Of a DNA stretch of 10,546 nucleotides, positions 7,144 to 10,546 are shown one piece after another. A program made the translations under genes and the position numbers. Every line of letters starts with the position of its first letter. The first letter of the stretch is position 1. Below the pieces are notes generated by a model. That model made no database searches. It was given only the letters and a program-made list of their open reading frames with translations, and was not told the origin of the DNA. This DNA is from Calditrichota bacterium (GTDB lineage Bacteria; Calditrichota; Calditrichia; Calditrichales; Calditrichaceae), in the NCBI GenBank assembly GCA_024278715.1, contig JAJRSN010000519.1, positions 1 through 10,546 of the forward strand, in the 5' to 3' direction.

Positions 7144-7965
7144 ATGAAAGAACTTTCCATTAGAGTCGCTGTCGCGGTTGTCGGAATTCCCTTGCTGTTA
7201 TTCGTTATTCTTAAGGGTGGGACGTTTTTTTACACTTTTTCGGTTATTGTCACTTTAATCGGTCAATGGGAAATGTATCATCTTTTTGAGCGCAAGGGCG
7301 GCAAACCCAATGTGATGTCAGGCATCTTTTTAGGACAGATTGTTTTGGCGACAATCTTTTTAAACTGGCAGCCTTATCTGATCGTATTGGGAATTTTTAT
7401 GCTGATGTACATTATCGGAACAGAGATGTTCCGCAATCAGGATTCGCCGCTTTTGAACGTAAGCGCCACTATTTTCGGTATTGTTTATCCAACCGGTTTT
7501 TGGGGAATGCTGCTGTTATTGCGATTGAATTTGAACGCCATGTTAAATTTTAATTTCGATTTTGCCGGAAAATTCATTTTGACCATGTTCGTAGCCATTT
7601 GGATCTGCGACACCTTCGCCTACTTTTTCGGACTGAAATTCGGACGCCATCGTTTATTTGAAAGAGTTTCCCCCAAAAAGAGCTGGGAAGGAGCGGTTGC
7701 CGGATTAATCGGCGCGCTGCTGGTGTATTTAGTGGTTTATTTTTATCAAATTGTTCCGATTACCATAAATGTGGCTATTATCTCGGGCTTGATTGTCGGT
7801 ATTGTCGGACAATTCGGCGACCTTGTGGAATCGTGGTTTAAACGTGACGCCGGAGTAAAGGATTCGTCGAATATTTTACCGGGTCACGGAGGAATTCTGG
7901 ATCGTTTCGACAGCGTGTTATTCAGTGCTCCGGCTTTTCTTGTTTTATTTTACCTGATTGGTTAA
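7144..7965 (+). CDS. cdsA: Phosphatidate cytidylyltransferase (CDP-diacylglycerol synthase)
   Basis: A 273-residue integral membrane enzyme that joins CTP and phosphatidate to give CDP-diacylglycerol, the branch-point precursor of bacterial phospholipids. The family signature is complete near the C-terminus: SWFKRDAGVKD (230-240) then LPGHGGILDRFD (245-256), with the catalytic and metal-binding Lys, Asp and His residues present. The upstream conserved segment DTFAYFFGLKFGRH (156-169) and SPKKSWEG (176-183) are also intact. About seven or eight hydrophobic helices span the rest, and length is typical. AGGAG lies 6 nt before the ATG. In many bacteria this gene sits beside frr, uppS or dxr; none is seen here. 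Instead a response regulator follows after 44 nt, probably on the same transcript. Confidence 0.97.
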   Translation: MKELSIRVAVAVVGIPLLLFVILKGGTFFYTFSVIVTLIGQWEMYHLFERKGGKPNVMSGIFLGQIVLATIFLNWQPYLIVLGIFMLMYIIGTEMFRNQDSPLLNVSATIFGIVYPTGFWGMLLLLRLNLNAMLNFNFDFAGKFILTMFVAIWICDTFAYFFGLKFGRHRLFERVSPKKSWEGAVAGLIGALLVYLVVYFYQIVPITINVAIISGLIVGIVGQFGDLVESWFKRDAGVKDSSNILPGHGGILDRFDSVLFSAPAFLVLFYLIG

Positions 7966-8009
7966 TTTTTCGGAGAGTGCGAAAAAGTTTAGTTTGAGGA
8001 TTTTGGTTT

Positions 8010-9110
8010 ATGGCTAAAAAGCGTGTTTTAATTGTAGATGACGAGGAAGATTTAACCTGGTCGATTTCCAAACATCTTTCCCGCGATCGGGATAAATATG
8101 AATTGATTGCCATGAACAGCGCCATGGCTGCGCTTGATGTGCTTGCCCAGGTACCGGTCGATCTGGTTATTACTGATATTCGCATGCCGGAGATTTCCGG
8201 TCTCGACCTGTTGCTGAAAATCCGTGAAAACTATCCTCAAACCAAAGTTGTGATCATGACCGCCTACGGTTCATCCGAAATTCAGGAAGAAGCCAACAAA
8301 CGCGGCTGTTTTAAGTACATCGAAAAACCTTTCGAAATTCAGGAATTGCGCCGGTTAATCCAAAATGTTATTCAGGAGAAAAAAGGATTCGAAGGACGCA
8401 TCTCCGATTTTCAATTAAGCGATCTGATTCAATTGACGTGTCTGGGTCGGCAGACAAACAGCATCCATTTCGAAAAAGACGATCAGCGCGGGGTGATCTA
8501 TTTTGAAGACGGCAATATTGTTCACGCTCAGGTGGACGTTATTGAAGGCGAAGAAGCGTTTTATGAAATTTTAACCTGGGAGGGCGGCACCTTTACCTTA
8601 AAGAAAAACGATAAGGCGCCCAAAGAGACTATTTTTAAGGGCTGGCAAAGTCTGCTTTTGGAAGGATTGCGCCGTTTGGACGAAAAACGGGCGGGTTCGG
8701 CAATAACAGAACGCGATAAGCCGCGGAGCGGACAGGAACAACTTAAGAGTATTATTGAGGAGTTTGTGGAATTAAAAGGAATTTTAATGGCAGCGGTTTT
8801 TGATAAGAACGGTTTTTCAATCGCTTCTGCCATTAAAAACAAAGAGAAGAAAAATTACGATATCGCCGAATTGGTGCCCGTAATTTCACAGCTTACCTCA
8901 CAGGGCGAAGAAACCGGCAATCAACTAAAATTGGGAGCAACCGACGAAATTCTGGTTCAGTTCGAGAAAGGTATTTTGCGAATCGTACGCACTCCCGATC
9001 AAAAACATTTTTTTATCGCTCTGACTAACAACGAGATAAACATCAGTCTGCTCAGAATAGAGAGCAAAAAAATGCTCAAAAATATCAAGACCGCGCTTAC
9101 CCAATTGTGA
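8010..9110 (+). CDS. Response regulator: REC / PATAN (DUF4388) / Roadblock-like
   Basis: A 366-residue cytoplasmic protein. Residues 4-122 are an intact receiver: acidic pair D10-D11 (VLIVDDEED), phospho-acceptor D56 (LVITDIRMP), T84 (VIMTAYG) and K106 (IEKPF). Residues about 127-200 are a PATAN/DUF4388 domain (FQLSDLIQLTCLGRQTNSI, YFEDGNIVHA, LTWEGGTFTLKK). After a charged linker (about 201-245), residues about 246-366 look like a Roadblock/LC7 domain: LKGILMAAVFDKNGFSIAS, then alternating strands and a final amphipathic helix. Roadblock proteins usually partner small Ras-like GTPases such as MglA; none is present here. There is no DNA-binding output, so signalling is probably by protein contact. 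GAGGA lies 9 nt before the start. The gap to cdsA is 44 nt and holds a weak TTTTTCG/CGAAAAA dyad (7966-7986), which I do not regard as a terminator. The kinase partner is unknown. Confidence 0.9.
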   Translation: MAKKRVLIVDDEEDLTWSISKHLSRDRDKYELIAMNSAMAALDVLAQVPVDLVITDIRMPEISGLDLLLKIRENYPQTKVVIMTAYGSSEIQEEANKRGCFKYIEKPFEIQELRRLIQNVIQEKKGFEGRISDFQLSDLIQLTCLGRQTNSIHFEKDDQRGVIYFEDGNIVHAQVDVIEGEEAFYEILTWEGGTFTLKKNDKAPKETIFKGWQSLLLEGLRRLDEKRAGSAITERDKPRSGQEQLKSIIEEFVELKGILMAAVFDKNGFSIASAIKNKEKKNYDIAELVPVISQLTSQGEETGNQLKLGATDEILVQFEKGILRIVRTPDQKHFFIALTNNEINISLLRIESKKMLKNIKTALTQL

Positions 9111-9244
9111 ACTTTGTTAGTCAAGCGGATTTTTGAAGCTATTCGCAAAATTAACTCTCTCCTGATCTTGTTTCTAAAATCGGATATATTGTCATTTGAG
9201 TTGCGGCTGTCAGGGAGACGTGACGCGTGACAAAGACGTAACGC

Positions 9245-9471
9245 GTGACGCGTAATGCGTGATGAGTTGCAGGTTGCAAGTGACGAGTAACGAGTGACGA
9301 GTTACAAAGTTAAAAAGTTGGGATTTTCGGAGGATGGAAGGGAAAGGTTTAGAGGTTTAGTTGTTTAGTTGTTTAGAAAAATTCCGGAGGAATTGAATGA
9401 TAGTAGCCCAGTAATTTATTGCTGGGAACAGGTATCCCCCTCTTCTTCTCCGCCCTTTAGGGCAAGGGTGA
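9245..9471 (+). repeat. Long composite repeat, copy B
   Basis: In order: leader GTGACGCGTAATGCGTG with ATGAGTTGCAGG, GTNACGA heptads, GTTACAAA, GTTGGGATT, GGAGGATGGAAGGG, four GTTTANNN octads, then the hairpin block (9379-9471). The hairpins are AATTCC-GGA-GGAATT (9380-9394), CCCAG...CTGGG (9407-9426) and GCCC-TTTA-GGGC (9452-9463). It matches copy A in inverted orientation over its full length. It matches copy C in direct orientation only as far as AGAAAAATT. Confidence 0.88.
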
Positions 9472-9478
9472 AAAAGAT

Positions 9479-9539
9479 GTAACGAGTGACAAAGTGACAA
9501 AGTAACAAAGTAACAGAGTGACGAGTGATAAAGTGACAA
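9479..9539 (+). repeat. GTNACNAA short-unit array between copies B and C
   Basis: Eight consecutive units of 7 or 8 nt: GTAACGA, GTGACAAA twice, GTAACAAA, GTAACAGA, GTGACGA, GTGATAAA, GTGACAA. Every unit starts with GT, and A follows at the fourth position. It is the same unit family as inside the long repeats. Confidence 0.9.
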
Positions 9540-9543
9540 GATC

Positions 9544-9705
9544 GTGACGCGTAATGCGTGATGAGTTGCAGGTTGCAAGTGACGAGTAACGAGTGACGAG
9601 TGACGAGTTACAAAGTTACAAAGTTACAAAGTTGGGATTTTCGGAGGATGGAAGGGAAAGGTTTATTTGTTTATTTGTTTAGTTGTTTAATTGTTTAGAA
9701 AAATT
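9544..9705 (+). repeat. Long composite repeat, copy C (lacks the hairpin block)
   Basis: It aligns to 9245-9383 from GTGACGCGTAATGCG to GTTTAGAAAAATT. It is 23 nt longer through exactly three whole units: one GTGACGA, one GTTACAAA and one GTTTATTT-type octad. The hairpin block of A and B is absent. Seventeen bases after the match ends, a different hairpin element (9722-9780) begins. Confidence 0.9.
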
Positions 9706-9721
9706 TTGTTGCTTGAAAATA

Positions 9722-9780
9722 AGACCCCCCTTGCCTTCGGCGTTCCCCCCTTCAAAAGGGGGGAATTAAAAGGGGGGTCT
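9722..9780. repeat. Nested G/C inverted-repeat hairpin element
   Basis: The outer arms AGACCCCCCTT and AAGGGGGGTCT pair perfectly over 11 bp. Inside, TTCCCCCCTT and AAGGGGGGAA pair over 10 bp around a 3-nt loop. A small GCC-TTC-GGC hairpin lies on the left side between the two stems. The type, with GGGGGG arms on both sides, resembles small non-autonomous palindromic elements found in many bacterial genomes. The class name is from memory; the folding is visible here. Confidence 0.88.
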
Positions 9781-9820
9781 TTAATGTATAATAAACAAGA
9801 ATTTACTTGCGAAGAGAACA

Positions 9821-9883
9821 TGACGCGCAATGAGTTGCAGGTTACAAGTAACAAAGTTACAAAGTGACAAAGTTGGGATTGTC
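9821..9883 (+). repeat. Long composite repeat, copy D (short)
   Basis: It has TGACGCGCAATGAGTTGCAG, GTTACAA and GTAACAAA-type units, and GTTGGGATTGTC, then diverges from the other copies. Only the leader half is present; neither the octad block nor the A/B hairpins follow. Confidence 0.8.
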
Positions 9884-9908
9884 TCCGATAAATTATTACA
9901 AACAACTT

Positions 9909-9952
9909 TTCCTTGGCGCACTCTGCGTTTCCTTTGCGATCTTCGCGGTTAA
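9909..9952 (+). repeat. GCG-rich short element (TTGGCG / CTCTGCG / TTTGCG / TTCGCGG)
   Basis: Four spaced units ending in GCG lie between copy D and a last heptad run. I recall similar strings of CTTTGCG-type units as dispersed intergenic repeats in other bacterial genomes, but only one copy occurs in this window, so repeat status rests on that recollection. Confidence 0.45.
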
Positions 9953-9964
9953 TGCCGAAAAGAC

Positions 9965-9992
9965 GTGACACGTGACGAGTTACAAGTGACAA
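9965..9992 (+). repeat. Four-unit heptad run
   Basis: GTGACAC, GTGACGA, GTTACAA and GTGACAA follow one another without gaps. This is the last patch of the GTNACNN family before ordinary AT-rich DNA. Confidence 0.8.
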
Positions 9993-10291
9993 TGTGCCGT
10001 TTTCGTTAAATCACTACCTGTAACGAAAATAGACTAAATGTCGATAACCCATTATTCATTGCAGCTGGCAACAAACGCCGCATGACTTCTTAACCTTTAA
10101 TCTCCTTTAATCTAACACATCTAAAAATCATTGCCATGAGCATTGTGCAGAATAGTTCTGTTGCCGCGAATCGGAATTATTATCTCCGCATAACCTGTGA
10201 TTTATTATTTTTGTCAAAAGAATTTTAAATTGCTATCAAATAAATGAAGTCGATCTTTTGTTAATCATCAATATTTTGTAAATTATTACGT

Positions 10292-10297
10292 TATAAT
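10292..10297 (+). promoter_or_regulatory. Possible -10 box (TATAAT) upstream of the mutase gene
   Basis: A consensus TATAAT in AT-rich DNA, about 100 nt before the ATG at 10395. No good TTGACA-like box sits 16-18 nt upstream, so this is a weak call. A TTCATC/GATGAA dyad follows in the presumed leader. Confidence 0.3.
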
Positions 10298-10394
10298 TTA
10301 AACGTTCATCCGGGAAAGACCTGATGAAAGATTAATAAAATACAAGATGGCTTTAAACGCCGCACTCAGTAAAAAAAGATGGGGGAGTTTATTC

Positions 10395-10546
10395 ATGGAT
10401 CAAAAAGCCTACAAACGCTGGCAGGAAGAAGTTAAAAAAGCCAAAACACGCGACGCAAAATTCATTACAGCCTCCGGGAACCATGTCGAGCTTCTGGGAC
10501 TTCCCGATATCCTTGAAGATTTTGATTACGATCGTGATCTGGGCAT
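10395..10546 (+). CDS. Probable methylmalonyl-CoA mutase large subunit, N-terminal fragment
   Basis: Fifty codons are visible before the right edge. Residues 9-50 fit the N-terminal segment of methylmalonyl-CoA mutase and its relatives: a Trp-Gln-Glu helix (about 6-17), FITASGNHVELL (23-34), LPDIL (36-40) and DYDRDLG (44-50). The last motif precedes the family's conserved Pro-Gly-Glu stretch, which would lie just outside. The enzyme interconverts methylmalonyl-CoA and succinyl-CoA with adenosylcobalamin. GGAG lies 7 nt before the ATG. An isobutyryl-CoA or ethylmalonyl-CoA mutase cannot be excluded from so short a piece, so no gene symbol is given. Confidence 0.7.
   Translation, partial: MDQKAYKRWQEEVKKAKTRDAKFITASGNHVELLGLPDILEDFDYDRDLG

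Larger units (their letters stand above)
9111..10394. other. 1.28 kb intergenic repeat field
   Basis: No credible gene. The first 110 bp after the response regulator show no clear terminator. From about 9220 to 10000 the DNA is almost wholly 7- and 8-base units and hairpin elements: copies B, C and D of the long composite repeat, a nested G/C hairpin and a GCG-rich element. About 10000-10380 is plain AT-rich DNA with a degenerate CTTTAATCT pair (10092-10115) and a possible promoter for the mutase gene. Open frames on the minus strand at 9357-9578 and 9687-9992 are made from repeats and are not genes. Confidence 0.8.

Noticed and set aside
7966..7986. Terminator between cdsA and the response regulator
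   Set aside because: The TTTTTCG/CGAAAAA dyad is AT-rich, only 7 bp, and has no T run after it.
1711..9471. Composite transposon bounded by the inverted copies A and B
   Set aside because: There is no transposase gene and no target-site duplication, further direct copies exist beside B, and the enclosed genes look like ordinary chromosomal genes.
9357..9578. Minus-strand open frame of 73 codons
   Set aside because: It consists of repeat copy B and adjacent heptads read in frame. The peptide is low-complexity and has no independent coding evidence.
9687..9992. Minus-strand open frame of 101 codons
   Set aside because: It runs through the G/C hairpin, repeat copy D and the GCG-rich element, so it is a product of repeat composition.
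9220..10000. CRISPR array
   Set aside because: Units are 7-8 nt and contiguous, without uniform repeats of 24-40 nt or unique spacers, and no cas genes are present.
10300..10394. Cobalamin riboswitch ahead of the B12-dependent mutase
   Set aside because: GGGAAAG and GCCGCACTC look suggestive, but the leader is too short and lacks the B12-box and the paired core. Only a short TTCATC/GATGAA dyad is visible.

Overview
The window looks like chromosomal DNA from a moderately AT-rich, Gram-negative-type bacterium. The gene content (secreted subtilase, OPT transporter, PATAN/DUF4388 signalling proteins, a methylmalonyl-CoA mutase start) and the dense short-repeat intergenic DNA suggest the FCB group or a neighbour. 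A Caldithrix-like (Calditrichota) lineage is my best guess, held loosely because there is no rRNA or other phylogenetic marker here.

Layout. (1) 1-1203, minus strand: N-terminal part of a secreted S8 subtilisin-like protease, running off the left edge. (2) 1204-2069: divergent, gene-free, repeat-rich DNA. (3) 2070-4088, plus: OPT-family transporter, closed by a clear intrinsic terminator at 4123-4155. (4) 4227-6644, plus: a small one-TM protein and two overlapping paralogous signalling proteins (cNMP-binding + PATAN + variable C-terminus), followed by a probable terminator. (5) 6645-7143: gene-free DNA with two copies of a composite repeat. (6) 7144-9110, plus: CdsA (CDP-diacylglycerol synthase) and, 44 nt later, a response regulator with REC + PATAN + Roadblock/LC7-like architecture. 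(7) 9111-10394: a 1.28 kb repeat field. (8) 10395 onward, plus: the first 50 codons of what looks like the methylmalonyl-CoA mutase large subunit.

How the genes may work together. Three PATAN proteins in less than 5 kb share a middle module but carry different partners: cNMP sensor + degenerate receiver, cNMP sensor + unrecognised C-terminal domain, and intact receiver + Roadblock. This suggests a local signalling module combining a cyclic-nucleotide input, a phosphorelay input and a Roadblock output, the last usually paired with Ras-like GTPases. No GTPase, histidine kinase or cyclase lies in the window, and neither cNMP protein has a DNA-binding domain. The module reading is inference; the domain content is visible in the sequence.

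The other notable feature is the intergenic DNA. It is built from degenerate 7- and 8-base units (GTNACNA-like, GTTTANTT-like) joined to small hairpin elements. Copies differ by whole units, and the same leader is joined to different downstream elements. The two longest copies lie in opposite orientation about 7.3 kb apart, on either side of the OPT-to-response-regulator block.
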